A DNA stretch of 64,000 nt from Zea mays (lineage: Eukaryota; Streptophyta; Magnoliopsida; Poales; Poaceae), in the NCBI RefSeq assembly GCF_902167145.1, contig NC_050101.1, positions 181,098,428-181,162,427 of the forward strand, given 5' to 3'. The stretch's first letter is position 1. Each line of letters opens with the position of its first letter. Positions 11,749-25,788 of the stretch are shown here, one piece after another. The translations under genes were made by a program, and so were the position numbers. The notes below the pieces were generated by a model. That model ran no database searches, was not told the DNA's origin, and saw only the letters and a list, made by a program, of their open reading frames with translations.

Positions 11749-13815
11749 GTGCCTTACAACCTTAACCTATGTTTGGACTGTTCTCTCACTCAATTTGGCT
11801 AAATTTTCCATGGTCATTGTTTTATTTTGAGAAATGATGTGGCATATTGACGTGTGTAGTTTTTCTTGAGTGGAATAAACACCGTCTAGGTAAGCCTTGA
11901 ATAGAGGGGATTATAGGAAACCGGGTATTACAAAAGGTCATTAGCTAGCCCAATAACGTCTTCATCCACTAGTTGTACTCTAATACCCTCTTGTGCGAAT
12001 ACAATGCCCTTGACATCAGGGAAACGTCCTTTTTAGTTTAAAAGGTGATCTATTGTTTTGAATTCTTTATATTCCTACTTATTAGCATCTTTTTGGTGGA
12101 AAAAAGGTGCCTTACAACCTTAACCTATGTTTGGAAAGTTCTCTCGTGCAATTTGGCTAAATTTCCCATGGTCTTTATTTTATTTTGAGAAATGATGTGG
12201 CATAATGATGTGTGATGTTTTACTTGAGTGCACATAAACACCATCTAGGTATGCCTTGAATAAAGGGATTATAGGAAACCTGGTATCACAAAAGGTCATT
12301 AGCTAGCCTAATAACGTCTTCATCCTCTAGTTGTACTCTAATACTCTCTCGTGTGAATACAATGCCCTCAATATCATAGAAACGTCATTTGAGGTTTAAA
12401 AGATGATCTATTGTTTTGAATTCTTATATTCCAACTTTTTAGCAACTGTATGGTGGAAAAATTGCCTTACAACCTTTACCTATGTATGGACAGTTCACTT
12501 GCGCAATTTGGCTAAATTTTCCATGGTCTTTATTTTATTTTATTTTGAGAAATGATGTGGCATAATGATGTGCGGTGTTTTACTTGAGTGGACATAAACA
12601 CCATCTAGGTATGCCTTGAATAGAGAGGATTATAGGAAACCTGGTATCACAAAAGGTCATTATCTAGCCCAACAATGTATTCATCCACTAGTTGTACTCT
12701 ATTACCCTCTCGTCCGTATACAATGCCCTTGACATCAGGGAAACGTCATTTGTGGTTTAAAAGTTGATCTATTGTATTGAATTATTTATATTCCAACTTT
12801 TTATCATCTGTATGGTGCAAAAAGGTGCCTTACAATGTTAACCTATGTTTGGACAATTCACTCATGCAATTTGGCTAAATTTTCCATGGTCTTTATATTA
12901 TTTTGAGAAACGATGTGGCATATTGAATAGAGGGTATTATAGGAAACCTAGAATCACAAAAGGCCATTAGCTAGCCCAATGATGTCTTCATCCACTAGTT
13001 GTGCTCTAATACCCTCTCGTGCTAATACAATGCCCTTGACATCAGGGAAACATCATTTGTAGTTTAAAAGGTTATCTATTGTATTGAATTCTTTATATTC
13101 CAACTTTTTGCATGGTTTAAAAAATGTGCCTTACAATGTTAACCTATGTTTGGACAGGTCTCTCACTCAATTTGGCTAAAATTTTCATGGTCTTTATTTT
13201 ATTTTGAGAAACGATGTTGCAAATTGAAGTGTGGTGTTTTACTTGAGTGGACATAAACACCGTTTAAGTATGCCTTGAATAGAGGGGATTATAGGAAACA
13301 TATTATCACAAAAGGTCATTAGCTAGCCCACTAACGTCTTCATTTAGTGTGTTGTACTCTAATACCCTCTCATGCGAATACAATGCCCTCATTACCATAG
13401 AAACCCTATTTTTAGTTTCAAAGTTGGTCTATTCTTTTTAACTCTTTATATTCCAACTTTTTAGCAACTGTATGATGGAAAAAAGGTGCCTTACAAACTT
13501 AACCTATGTTTGGACAGATCTCTTACGTAATTTGGCTAAATTTCCCATGGTCTTTATTTTATTTTGAGAAACAATGTGGCATAATAAAGTGTAGTGTTTT
13601 ACTTGAGTGGACATAAACACCATCTAGGTATGCCTTGAATAGAGGTGATTATAGGAAACCTGGTATCACAAAAGGTCATTAGCTAGCCCAATGACGTCTT
13701 CATCCACTAGTTGTACTCTAATACTCACTCATGTGAATACAATGCAGTCAATATCATAGAAACGTCATTTGAGGTTTAAAAGCTGATCTATTGTTTTGAA
13801 TTCTTTATATTCCAG
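11749..13815 (-). repeat. TR-1 array, R orientation, about 5.8 units
   Basis: Right arm of the fold-back: the reverse complement of 9701-11728 unit by unit, including the short unit (12930-13110) and the ccatgcaaaa variant. By eye the arms differ at roughly one base in 20-25. It ends at J1 into knob180. Confidence 0.92.
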
Positions 13816-16800
13816 CCGACCATTTCCAGGTCAAAAATCGTAGGTGTTAGCCTTCTGTATTATTGAAAATGGTCATTCATGGCTATTTTCGACAAAAATG
13901 GGGTTGTGTGGCCATTGATCATTGACCAGATGCTCATACACCTCACCCCACATATGTTTCCTTGCCATTGATCACATTCTTGGATTTCTGGTGGAGACCA
14001 TATTTTGATAAAAAATCCCTAGGTGTTAGCCTTCGGTATTATTGAAAAGGGTCGTCCATGCCATTTTCGACAAACATGTGGGTTGTGTGGCCATTTATCA
14101 TCGACCAATGGCTCGTACAACTTACCCCACACATGTTTCCTTCCCATAGATCACAATCTTGGATTTCTGGTGGAGACCATTTCTTGGTCAAAAATTCATA
14201 GGTGTTACCCATCGGTATTATTGAAAATGGTCGTTCATGCTATTTTCAACAAAAATAGGGGTTGTGTGGCCATTAATCATCGACCAAAGGCTCGTACACC
14301 TCATCCCACATATGTTTTATTGCCATAGATCACATGCTTGGATTTCTGGTGGAGACCAATTCTTAGTAAAAATGCGTAGGTGTTAGCCTTCGGTATTATT
14401 GAAAATAGTCGTCCATGCTATTTTCGACAAAAATGGGGGTTGTGTGGCCATTGGTCACTGACAAGAGGCTCGTACACCTCACCCCACATATGTTTCCTTC
14501 CCATAGATCACATTCTGTTTGACTCTATTTATTGGTAAAAAATTTGTTGGTGTTAGCCTTCGGTATTATTGAAAATGGTTGTTCACGCTATTTTCAAAAA
14601 AATATGGGTTGTGTGGCCATTGATCATCGACCAGGGGCTCGTACACCTGACCCCACATATTTTTCTTTGCCATAGATCACATTCTTGGATTTCTAGTGGA
14701 GGTCGTTTCTTGGTGAGAAATCCGTAGGTGTTAGCCTTCTGTATTATTGAATATGGTAGTTCATGTTATTTTGACAAAATGGGGGTTGTGTGGCCATTGC
14801 TCATGAACCAGAGTCTCGTAAACCTGACCCCACATGTGTTTTGTTGCCATAGATCACAATCTTGGATTTATGGTAGAGACCATTTCATGGTCAAAAATCT
14901 GTAGGTGTTAGCCTTCAGTTTTATTGAAAATGGTTGTTCATGGCTATTTTCGACAGAAATGGGGGTTGTGTGGCAATTGATCATCGACCAGAGGCCCGTA
15001 CACCTCACCCCACAAATGTTTCTTTGCCAGAGATCAGATTCTTGGATTTTTGGTGGAGACCATTTCTTGGTGAAAAATCCGTAGGTGTTAGCCTTCGGTA
15101 TTATTGAAAATGGTCGTTCTTGGCTACTTTCTACAAAATAAGGGTTGTGGCCATTGATCATCGACCAGAGGCTCGTACACCCGTCCACACATATGATTCC
15201 TTGCCAAAGATCACATTCTTGGATTTTTGGTGGTGACCATTTCTTGGTCAAAAATCTGTATGTGTTAGCCTTCGGTATTATTGAAAATGGTCAGTCATGC
15301 TATTTTCAACAAAAATGGGGGTTGTGTGGCCATTAGTCATCTACCAGAGGCTCGTACACCTCACCCCACATATGTTTATTTGACATAGATCACATTCTTG
15401 GATTTCTGGTGGAGACCATTTCTTGGTCAAAAATCTGTAGGTGTTAGCCTTCGGTATTATTGAAAATGGTCGTTCATGCTATTTTCGACAAAAATGAGGG
15501 TTGTGTAGCCATTGATCATCGACCATAGGCTCGTACACCTGACCCCACATGTGTTTCCTTACCATAGATCACAATTTTGGATATCTGTTGGAGACCATTT
15601 ATTGGTCAAAAATCTATAGGTGTTAGCCTTCGGTATTATTGAAAATGGTCGTTCATGCTATTTTCGACATTCTTGGATTTCTAGGGGAGACCATTTCTTG
15701 GTCAAAAATCCGTAGGTGCTAGCCTTCGGGATTATTGAAAATGGTCGTACATGGTATTTTCGAAAAAATGGGGGTTGTGTGGCCATTAACCATAGGCTCG
15801 TACACCTCACCCCACATATGTTAGCTTGCCATAGATTGCATTCTTGGATTTTTGGTGGAATCCATTTCTTGGTCAAAAATCCGTTGGTGTTATCCTTCGA
15901 AATTATTAAAATGGTCGTCCATGCAATTTTTGAGAAAAATGTGGGTTGTCTGGCCATTGATCATCGACAGAGGCTTGTACACATCACCCCACATATGTTT
16001 ACTTGCCATAGATCACATTCTTGGATTTCTGGTGGAGACCATTTATTGGTCAAAAATCCATAGGTGTTAGCCTTCGGTATTATTGAAAATGGTCGTTCAT
16101 GCTATTTTCGACAAAAAATAGGGGTTGTGTGGCCATTTATCATCGACTAGAGGCTCGTACAATTCCCCACGCATATGTTTCCTTGCCATAGATCACATTC
16201 TAGGATTTCTTATAGAGACCATTTTTTGGTCAAAAATCCGTAGCTGTTAGCCTTCAGTATTATCGAAAATGGTTGTTCATGGCTATTTTCGACAGAAATG
16301 GGGGTTGTGTGGCATTGATCATCGACCACAGTCTCGTACACCCCACCCCACATATGTTTCATTGACATAGATCACATTCTTTGATTTCTGGTGGAGACTA
16401 TTTCTTATTCAAAAATTTGTAGGTGTTAGCCTTCGGTACTGTAGAAAATGGCCGTTCATGCTATTTTCGACAAAAATAGGGGTTGTGTGGCCATTGATCA
16501 TCGACCACAGGCTCGTACACTTCACCTCACATATGTTTCCTTGCCATAGATCACATTCTAGGATTTCTGGTGGACACCATTTCTTGGTCAAAAATTCGTA
16601 GATGTTGGCCTTCTCTATTTTTGAAAATGGTTGTTCATGCTATTTTCGACAAAAATAGGGGTTGTGTGGCCATTGATCATCGACCAGAGGCTCGTACACC
16701 TCACCCCACATATGTTTCCTTGCCAAAGATCACATTCTTGGATTTCTGGTGGAGGCCATTTTTTGGTCAGAAATCCGTAGGTGATAGCCTTTGGTATTTT

Positions 16801-16934
16801 TGAAAATGGTCGGTCATAATATTTTCGAACAAAATGGGGGTTGTGTGGTCACTAATCGTCGACCAGAGACTCGTACACCTGACAACACATATGTTCCTGT
16901 TCATAGATCACATTCTTGAATTTCTGGTAGAGAC
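13816..16934 (-). repeat. knob180 array, R orientation, about 17 monomers
   Basis: Tandem ~180-bp monomers carrying ggttgtgtggccattgatc, tttccttgccatagatcac and gtgttagccttcggtatt. One monomer has a distinctive segment (cattctgtttgactc, about 14511). The same variant at about 47130 marks the 46256-50265 block as a direct duplicate. No gene is present; the open frames are a by-product of the 180-bp period. Confidence 0.93.
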
Positions 16935-17882
16935 AATTTTCAATAATACTGAAGGCTAACACCTACGATTTTTTACCAAAAAATGATCTCCACTAGAAAT
17001 CCAATAATTTGATCTATGGCAAGGAAATATATGTGGGGTGAGGTGAATGAGCATGTGGTCAACGATCTATGGCCACATAACCCCCATTTTTGTCGAAAAT
17101 AGCATGAACGACCATTTTCAATAAAACCGAAGGCTAACACCTACACATTTTTACTAAGATTTGGTCTCCACTAGAAATCCAAACATTTTATCTATGGCAA
17201 TAAAACATGTGTGGGACGATGTGTACGAGCCTTTGGTCGATGATTAATGGCCACACAACCTCTATTTTTGTTGAAAATAGCATGAACGACCATTTTCAAT
17301 AATACCGAAGGATAACACCTACAATTTTTGGCCAATAAATGGTATCCAATAGAAATCCAAGAATGTGATCTATGGCAAGTAAACATATATGGGGTTAGGT
17401 GTACGAGCCTCTCGTCATTGATCAATGGCCACACAACCCCCATTTTTTCGAAAATAGCATGAACGACCATTTTCAATAATACCGAAGGGTAACACCTACG
17501 GATTTTTTACCAAGAAATGGTCTCTACCAAAAATCCAAGATTGTGATCTATGGAAAGGAAACATTTGTGAGGTGAGTTGTACGAGCCTTTGGTCGATGAT
17601 AAATGGCCACACAAGAACCCACATTTTTGTCAAAAATTGCATGGACAACTATTTCAATAATACTGAAGGCTAACACCTACGGATTTTTGATCAACAAATG
17701 GTCTCCACCAGAAATCCAAGAATGTGATCTATGGCAAGGAAACATATGTGGGGTGAGGTGTACGAGCCTCTAGTCGAGGATCAATGGCCACACAACCCCA
17801 TTTTTGTCGAAAATAGCCATGAATGACCATTTTCAATAATACAGAAGGCTAACACCTAAGATTTTTGACCTGGAAATGGTCG
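16935..17882 (+). repeat. knob180 array, F orientation, about 5 monomers, inverted against its left neighbour
   Basis: Orientation flips at about 16935 (ggtagagac|aattttcaata). Going right, the monomers are the reverse complement of the start of the 13816 block (for example 17600-17700 against 13950-14080), ending in the same J1 junction into TR-1. Confidence 0.9.
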
Positions 17883-20208
17883 GTTGGAATATAAAGAATT
17901 CAAAACAATAGATCAGCTTTTAAACCTCAAATGACGTTTCTATGATATTGACTGCATTGTATTCACATGAGTGAGTATTAGAGTACAACTAGTGGATGAA
18001 GACGTTATTGGGCTAGCTAATGACCTTTTGTGGTACTAGGTTTCCTATAATCCCCTCTATTCAAGGCTTTACCTAGATGGTGTTTATGTCCACTCAAGTT
18101 AAACACTACACTTTATTATGCCACATTGTTTCTCAAAATAAAATAAAGACCCTGGGAAATTTAGCCAAATTACGTAAGAGATCTATCCAAACATAGGTTA
18201 AGGTTGTAAGGCACCTTTTTCCATCATACAGTTGCTAAAAAGTTGGAATATAAAGAATTCAAAAGAATAGATCAACTTTGAAACTAAAAATAGTGTTTCC
18301 ATGGTAATGAGGGCATTGTATTCGCATGAGAGGGTATTACAGTACAACACATTGAATGAAGACGTTAGTGGGCTAGCTAATGACCTTTTATGATAATATG
18401 TTTCCTATAATCCCCTCTATTCAAGGCATACTTAAACGGTGTTTATGTCCACTCAAGTAAAACACCACACTTCAATTTGAAACATTGTTTCTCAAAATAA
18501 ACTAAAGACCATGAAAATTTTAGCCAAATTGGTGAGAGATGTGTCCAAACATAGGTTAACATTGTAAGGCACATTTTTTAAACCATGCAAAAAGTTGGAA
18601 TATAAAGAATTCAATACAATAGATAACCTTTTATACTACAAATGATGTTTCCCTGAGGTCACGGGCATTGTATTAGCACGAGAGGGTATTAGAGTACAAC
18701 TAGTGGATGAAGACGTCATTGGGCTAGCTAATGACCTTTTGTGATTCTAGGTTTCCTTTAATCCCCTCTAGGTTTTCTATAATCCCCTCTATTCAATATG
18801 CCACATTGTTTCTCAAACTAAAATAAAGACCATGGAAAATTTAGCCAAATTGCATGAGTGAATTGTCCAAACATAGGTTATGGTTGTAAGGCACGTTTTT
18901 CCACCATACAGTTGCTAAAAAGTTGGAATATAAAGAATTCAAAACAATAGATCACCTTTTAAACCTCAAATGATGTTTCCATGATATTGAGGGCATTGTA
19001 TTCACATGAGAGGGTATTAGAGTACAACTAGTGGATGAAGACATTGTTGGGCTAGCTACTGACCTTTTGTGATACCAAGTTTCCTATAATCCTCTCTATT
19101 CAAGGCATACCTAGATGTTGTTTATGTCCACTCAAGTAAAACACTGCACATCATTATGCCACGTCGTTTCTCAAAATAAAATAAAATAAAGACCATGGGA
19201 AATTTAGAAAAATTACGTGAGAGATCTGTCCAAACTTAGGTTATAGTTGTATGGCACCTTTTTTCCACCATACAGTTATTAAAAGGTTGAAATATAAAGA
19301 TTACAAAACAATAGATCACCTTTTAAACCTCAAATGACGATTCTATGATATTGAGGGCATTGTATTCAGACGAGTGGGTATTAGAGAACAACTAGTGGAT
19401 GAAGACGTTATTGGGCTAGCTAATGACCTTTTGTGATACCAGGTTTCCTATAATCCCCTCTATTAAAGGCATACCTAGATGGTGTTTATGTCCACTCAAG
19501 TAAAACATCGCACATCATGATGCCACATCATTTCTAAAAATAAAATAAAGACAATAAGAAATTTAGCCAAATTGCGTAAGAGATCTGTCCAAACATAGGT
19601 TAAGGTTGTAAGACACCTTTTTCCACCATACAGTTGCTAAAAAGTTGGAATATAAAGAATTCAAAACAATAGATCATGTTTGAAACAAAAAATAGTGTTT
19701 CTATGATATTAAGGGCATTGTATTCGCACGAGAGGGTATTAGAGTACAACTATTGGATGAAGATGCTAGTGGGATACTAGGTTTCCTATAATCCCCTCTA
19801 TTCAAGGCATACCTAGACGGTGTTTATGTTCACTCTAATAAAACACCACATATTAATATGCCACATTGTTTCTCAATAAAACAAAGACCATGGAAAATTT
19901 AGCCAAATTGAGTGAGAGAACTGTCCAAACATAGGTTAAAGTTGTAAGGCACATTTTTCCACCATACGGTTGCTAAAAAGTTGGAATGAAGACGTCATTG
20001 GGCTAGATAATGACCTTTTGTGATACTAGGTTTCCTATAATCCCCTCTATTCAAGGGATACCTGGATGGTGTTTATGTCCACTCAAGTAAAACACCACAC
20101 ATCAATATGACACATCATTTCTAAAAATAAAATAAAGACTATGGAAAATTTAGCCAAATTGAGTGAGAGAACAGTCCAAACATAGGTTAAGGTTGTAAGG
20201 CACATTGG
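17883..20208 (+). repeat. TR-1 array, F orientation, about 6.5 units
   Basis: Begins at J1. It includes the short-unit variant and a ~22-bp micro-duplication (ctctaggttt repeated before ctctattcaa, about 18755-18800). The same duplication appears in reverse at about 45345-45395 but not at 10560 or 12940. Some units near 19770-20000 are truncated. Confidence 0.9.
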
Positions 20209-20236
20209 GCTAGTCGATGAAGACGTCATTGGGCTA
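20209..20236. repeat. Fold-back centre 2 (reverse complement of centre 1)
   Basis: ggcacattgggctagtcgat joins an F arm ending ttgtaaggcac to an R arm starting aaattttcgatgg. This is the reverse complement of the junction at 11729-11748. Confidence 0.88.
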
Positions 20237-22418
20237 AATTTTCGATGGTCTTTATTTTATTTTGAGAAAAGATGTGGCAAATTGATGTGTGGTGTTTTCC
20301 TTGAGTGGACATAAACACAATCTAGGTACGCCTTGAATAGAAGGGATTATAGGAAACCTGGTACCATAAAAAGTTATTAGCTAGCCCAATAACGTCTTCA
20401 TCCTCTAGTTGTACTCTAATACCCTCTCGTGCGAATACAGTGCCCTCAATATCATAGAAATGTCATTTGTGGTTTAAAAGGTGATCTATTGTTTTGAATT
20501 CTTTATATTCCAACTTTTTAGCAACCGTATGGTGGAAAATGTGCCTTACAACTTTAACCTATGTTTGGTCAGTTCTCTCACTCAATTTGGCTAAATTTTC
20601 CATGGTCTTTCTTTTATTGAGAAACAATGTGGCATATTAATATGTGGTGTTTTATTTGAGTGGAAATAAACACCGTCTAGGTATGCCTTGAATAGAGGGG
20701 ATTATAGGAAACCTAGTATCACGAAAGGTCATTAGCTAGCCCAATAACATCTTTATCCACTAGTTGTACTCTAATACCCTCTCGTGCGAATACAATGCCC
20801 TTGACATCTGGGAAACATCATTTTTAGTTTAAAAGGTGATCTATTGTTTTGAATTCTTTATATTCCTGCTTTTTAGTAACCGTATGGTGGAAAAAAAGTG
20901 CCTTACAACCTTAACCTATGTTAGGAAAGTTCTCTCACGCAATTTCGCTAAATTTCCCATGGCCTTTATTTTATTTTGAGAAACGATGTGGCATAATGAT
21001 GTGCGGTGTTTTACTTGAGTGGACACAAATACCATCTAGGTATGCATTAAATAGAGGGGATTATAGGAATCCTGCTATCACAAAAGGTCATTTGCTAGCC
21101 CAATAACGTCTTCATCCACTAGTTGTACTCTAATACCGTCTCGTGTGAATACAATGCCCTCAATATTATAGAAACGTCATTTGAGGTTTAAAAGGTGATC
21201 TATTGTTTTGAATTCTTTATATTCCAACTTTTTTCGCAAATGTATGGTGGAAAAAAGGTGCCTTACAACCTTAACCTATGTTTGGACAGTTCACTCACGT
21301 AATTTGGCTAAATTTTCCATGGTCATTATTTTATTTTGAGGAACGATGTGGCATATTGATGTGTTTTGTTTTTCTTGAGTGAACATAAACACGACTAGGT
21401 ATGCCTTGAGTAGAGGGGATTATAGGAAACCTGGTATCACAAAAGGTCAGTAGGTAGCCCAATGACATCTTCATCCACTAGTTGTACTCTAATACCCTCT
21501 CGTGCCAATGCAATGCCCTTGACACAAGGAAACGTCAGTTGTGGTTTAAAAGGTGATCTATTGAATTGAATTCTTTATATTTTGAGAAAAGGAAACGTCA
21601 GTTTTAGCAACTGTATGGTGGAAAAAAGGTGCCTTACAACCTTAACTTATGTTTGGACAGTTCTCCCACACAGTTTGGCAAAATTTTCCATGGTCTTTAT
21701 TTTATTTTGAGAAACGATGTGGCAAATTGATGTGTGGTGTTTTACTTGAGTGGTCATTTGCTAGCCCAATAACGTCTTCATCCACTAGTTGCACTCTAAT
21801 ACCCTCTCGTGCGAATATAGTGCCCTCAAAATCATAGAAACGTCATTTGTGGTTTAAAAGGTGATCTATTGTTTGAATTCTCTATATTCCAACTTTTTAG
21901 CAACGGTATGGTGGAAAAAATGTGCCTTACAACCTTAACCTATGTTTGGACAGTTCAATCACTCAATTAGGATAAATTTTCCATGGTCATTATTTTTATT
22001 TTGAGAAACGATGTGGCATATTGATGTGTGTTGTTTTTCTTGAGTGGACATAAACACCGTCTATGTATGCCTTGAATAGAGGGGATTATAGGAAACCTGG
22101 TATCACAAAAGGTCATTAGCTAGCCCAATAACGTCTTCATCCACTAGTTGTACACTAATACCCTCTCGTGCGAATACATTGCCCTTGACATCAGGGAAAC
22201 GTCATTTTTAGTTTAAAAGATGATCTATTGTTTTGAATTCTTTATATTCCTACTTATTAGCAACTGTTTGGTGGAAAGAAGATTCCTTACAACCTTAACC
22301 TATGTTTGGACAGTTCTCTCTGCAATTTGGCTAAATTTCCCATGGTCTTTATTTTATTTTTAGAAACAATGTGGCATAATGATGTGTGATGTTTAACTGG
22401 AGTAGACATAAACACATC
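20237..22418 (-). repeat. TR-1 array, R orientation, about 6 units
   Basis: R-oriented units. Variants such as cattaatatgtggtg (about 20635) are shared with 50325, showing direct duplication with the 50266-52509 block. It ends at a second recurrent TR-1/knob junction (J2). Confidence 0.9.
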
Positions 22419-22440
22419 AATATGAGTTTAAGTTTATGTG
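22419..22440. other. Recurrent TR-1/knob180 junction J2
   Basis: Spacer acacatcaatatgagtttaa (about 22411-22430) plus a few bases between TR-1 and knob180. It is found in reverse complement at 42419-42443 and again in this orientation at 60219-60245. Confidence 0.85.
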
Positions 22441-25400
22441 TGTTGTGTGGCCATATATCATCGACTAGAGGCTCGTACACCTCACCCCACAAATGTTTCC
22501 TTGCCATAGATCACATTCTTGGATTTTTGGTGGAGACAGTTTCTTGGTCAAAAATCCGTAGGTGTTAGCCTTCGGTATTATTGAAAATGATCGTTCATGG
22601 CTATTTTCGGCAAAAATGAAGGTTGTGTGGCCACAAATCATCGATTAGAGGCTCCTACACATCACCCCACATATGTTTCCTTGCCATAGATCACATTCTT
22701 GGTTTTCTGGTGGAGACCATTTTTTGGCCAAAAATCTGTTGGTGTTAGTCTTCGGTATTATTGAAAATGGTCCTTCATGCTATTTTCGACAAAAATGGGA
22801 GTTTTGTGGCCATTGATCATCGACCAAAGGCTTGTACACCTCACACCATGTATGTTTTCTTGCCATAGATCACATTCTTGGATTTTAGGTGGAGACCATT
22901 TCTTGGTCAAAAATCAGTAGGTGTTAGCCTTCGGTATTATTGAAAATGTTCGTTAATGCAATTTTCGACAAAAATGGGGATTGTGTGGCCATTGATCATC
23001 GACCAGTTGCTCATACACCTGACCCACATATGTTTCCTTGCCATAGATCACATTCTTGGATTTCTAGTGGAGACCATTTCTTGGTAAAAAATCCATAGGT
23101 GTTATCCATCGGTAATATTGAAAATGGTCGTTCATGCTATTTTTGATAAAAATAAGGGTTGTGTGGCCATTGATCATCGACAAGAGGCTCGTACACCTCA
23201 CCCCACATATGTTTCTATGCCATAGATCACATTTTTGGATTTTTGGTGGAGACAATTTATTGGTCAAAAATCTATAATGTTAGCCTTCAGTATTATTGAA
23301 AATGGCCGTTGATGCAATTTTCGGCAAAAATAAGGGTTGTGTGGCCATTGATCATCGACCAGAGGCTCATACACCTCACCCCACATATGTTTCCTTCCCA
23401 TAGATCACATTCTTATATATCTGGTGGAGACCATTTCTTGGTCAAAAATCCGTAGGTGTTAGCCTTCAGTATTATTGAAAATGGTCGTAAATGCTATTTT
23501 TGACAAAAATGGGGGTTGTGTGGCCATTGACCATCGACCAGAGGCTCATACACCACACCCACATATGTTTCCTTTATAGAGATCACATTCTTACATTTCT
23601 GGTGGAGACCATATCTTGGTAAAAAATTTGTAGGTGTTAGCCTTTGGTATTATTGAAAATGGTCGTTCATGCTTTTTTCGAGAAAAATGGGGATTATGGG
23701 GCCACTTATCATCGACCAGAGGCTCGTACATCTCACCCCACATATGTTTCCTTGCTATAGATAAAATTCTTTGATTTTTGGTGGAGACCATTTCTTGGTT
23801 AAAAATCCGTAGGTGTTAGCCTTCGGTATTATTGAAAATGCTCGTTCTTGCTATTTTGGACAGAAATGGGGGTTGTGTGGCCATTGATCATTGTCCAGAG
23901 GCTCATACACCTGACCCCACAAAGGTTTCCTTGCCATAGATCACATTCTTGGATTTTTGGTGGAGACCATTTCTTGGTCAAAAATCCGTAGGTGTTAGCC
24001 TTCGGTATTATTGAAATGGTCGTTCATGGCAATTTTCAGCAAAAATGAAGGTTGTGTGGCAATTGATCATTGACTACAAGCTCCTACACCTCACCCCACA
24101 TATGTTTCCTTGCCATAGATCACATTCTTGGTTTTCTGGTGGAGACCATTTCTTGGCCAAAAATTCGTTGATGTTAGTCTTCAGTATTATTGAAAAAGGC
24201 CTTCATGCTATTTTCGACAAAAATGGGAGATGTGTGGCCATTGATCATCAACTAGAGGCTCATACAACTCACCCTACGTATGTTTTCTGGCCATAGATCA
24301 CATTCTTAGATTTCTAGTGGATACCATTTCTTGGTCAAAAAATTGTAGGTGTTATCCTTCGGTATTATTGAAAATGTTCATTAATGCTATTTTCGACAAA
24401 AATGGGGGTTGTGTGGCCATTGGTCATTGACTAGTTGCACGTGCACCTCACCCTCACATGTGTTTCCTTGCCGTAGATCACATTCTTTGAGTTCTAGTGG
24501 AGACCATTTCTTGGTTAAAAACAATATGGGTTAGCCTTCGTTATTATTGAAAATGGTCGTTCATGCTATTTTCAACAAAAATAGGGTTTGTGTGGCCATT
24601 GATCATCGACAAGAGGCTCGTACACCTCAACCCACATATGTTTCTATGACATAGATCACATTTTTGGATTTTTGGTGGAGACAATTTATTGGTCAAAAAT
24701 CTGTAGGTGTTAGCCTTCGATATTATTGACAAAAATGGGGGTTGTGTGGCCATTGATCATCGACCAGACGCTCATACACCACACCCCACATATGTTTCCT
24801 TTCCATAGGTCACATTCTTGGATTTTTGGTGTAGACCATATCTTGGTCAAAAATCCGTAGGTGTTAGCCTTCGGTATTATTGAAAATGGTCGTTCATGCT
24901 ATTTTCGACAAAAATAGGGGTTGTGTGGCCTTTGATCATCAACCAGAGGCTCGTACACCTTACCCCTCTTATGTTTCCTTGCCATAGATCACATTCTTGG
25001 ATTTCTGGTGGAGACCATTTCTTGGTAAAAAATCCATATGTGTTAGCCTTCGCTATTATTGAAAATGGTCGTTCGTGGCTATTTTCGACAAAAATAGGAG
25101 TTGTGTGGCCATTGATCATCGACCAGAGGCTCGTAAACCTCACCCCACTTATGTTTCCTAGCCATAGGTCACATTCTTGGATTTCTGGCGGAGACCATTT
25201 CTTGGTCAAAAATCTGTAGGTGTTAGCCTTCGGTATTATTGAAAATGGTCGTTCATGGCTATTTCCGACAAAAATGGGAGTTGTGTGGCCATTGATCATC
25301 GACCAGAGGCTCGTACACCTCACCCCACATATGTTTCCTTGCCATAGGTCAGATTCTTGGATTTTTGGTGGAGTCCATTTCTTGGTCAAAAATTCGTAGG

Positions 25401-25788
25401 TGTTAGCCTTCGGCATTATTGAAAATGGTTGTTCATGCTATTTTCGACAAAAATGGGGGTTGTGTGGCCATTGGTCATTGACTAGAGGCTCGTACACCTC
25501 ACCCCACATGTGTTTCCTTGCCATAGATCACATTCTTAGATTTCTGCTGGAGACCATTTCTTCCTCAAAAATCCAAAGGTGTTAGCCTTCGGTATTATTG
25601 AAAATGGTCGTTCATGGCTATTTTCGACAAAATGGGGTTTGTGTGGCCATTGATCATCGACCAGAGGCTCGAACACCTAACCCCACATATGTTTCCTTTC
25701 CATAGATCACATTCTTGGATTTCTGGTGGAGACCATTTCTTGGTCAAAAATCCATAGGTGTTGGCCTTCGGTATTATTGAAAATGGTC

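Noticed and set aside
20918..21837. Short frames in TR-1 (also 37166, 44594, 50613, 51888) with similar peptides
   Set aside because: Copies of the same satellite unit; similarity reflects duplication, not selection on protein.
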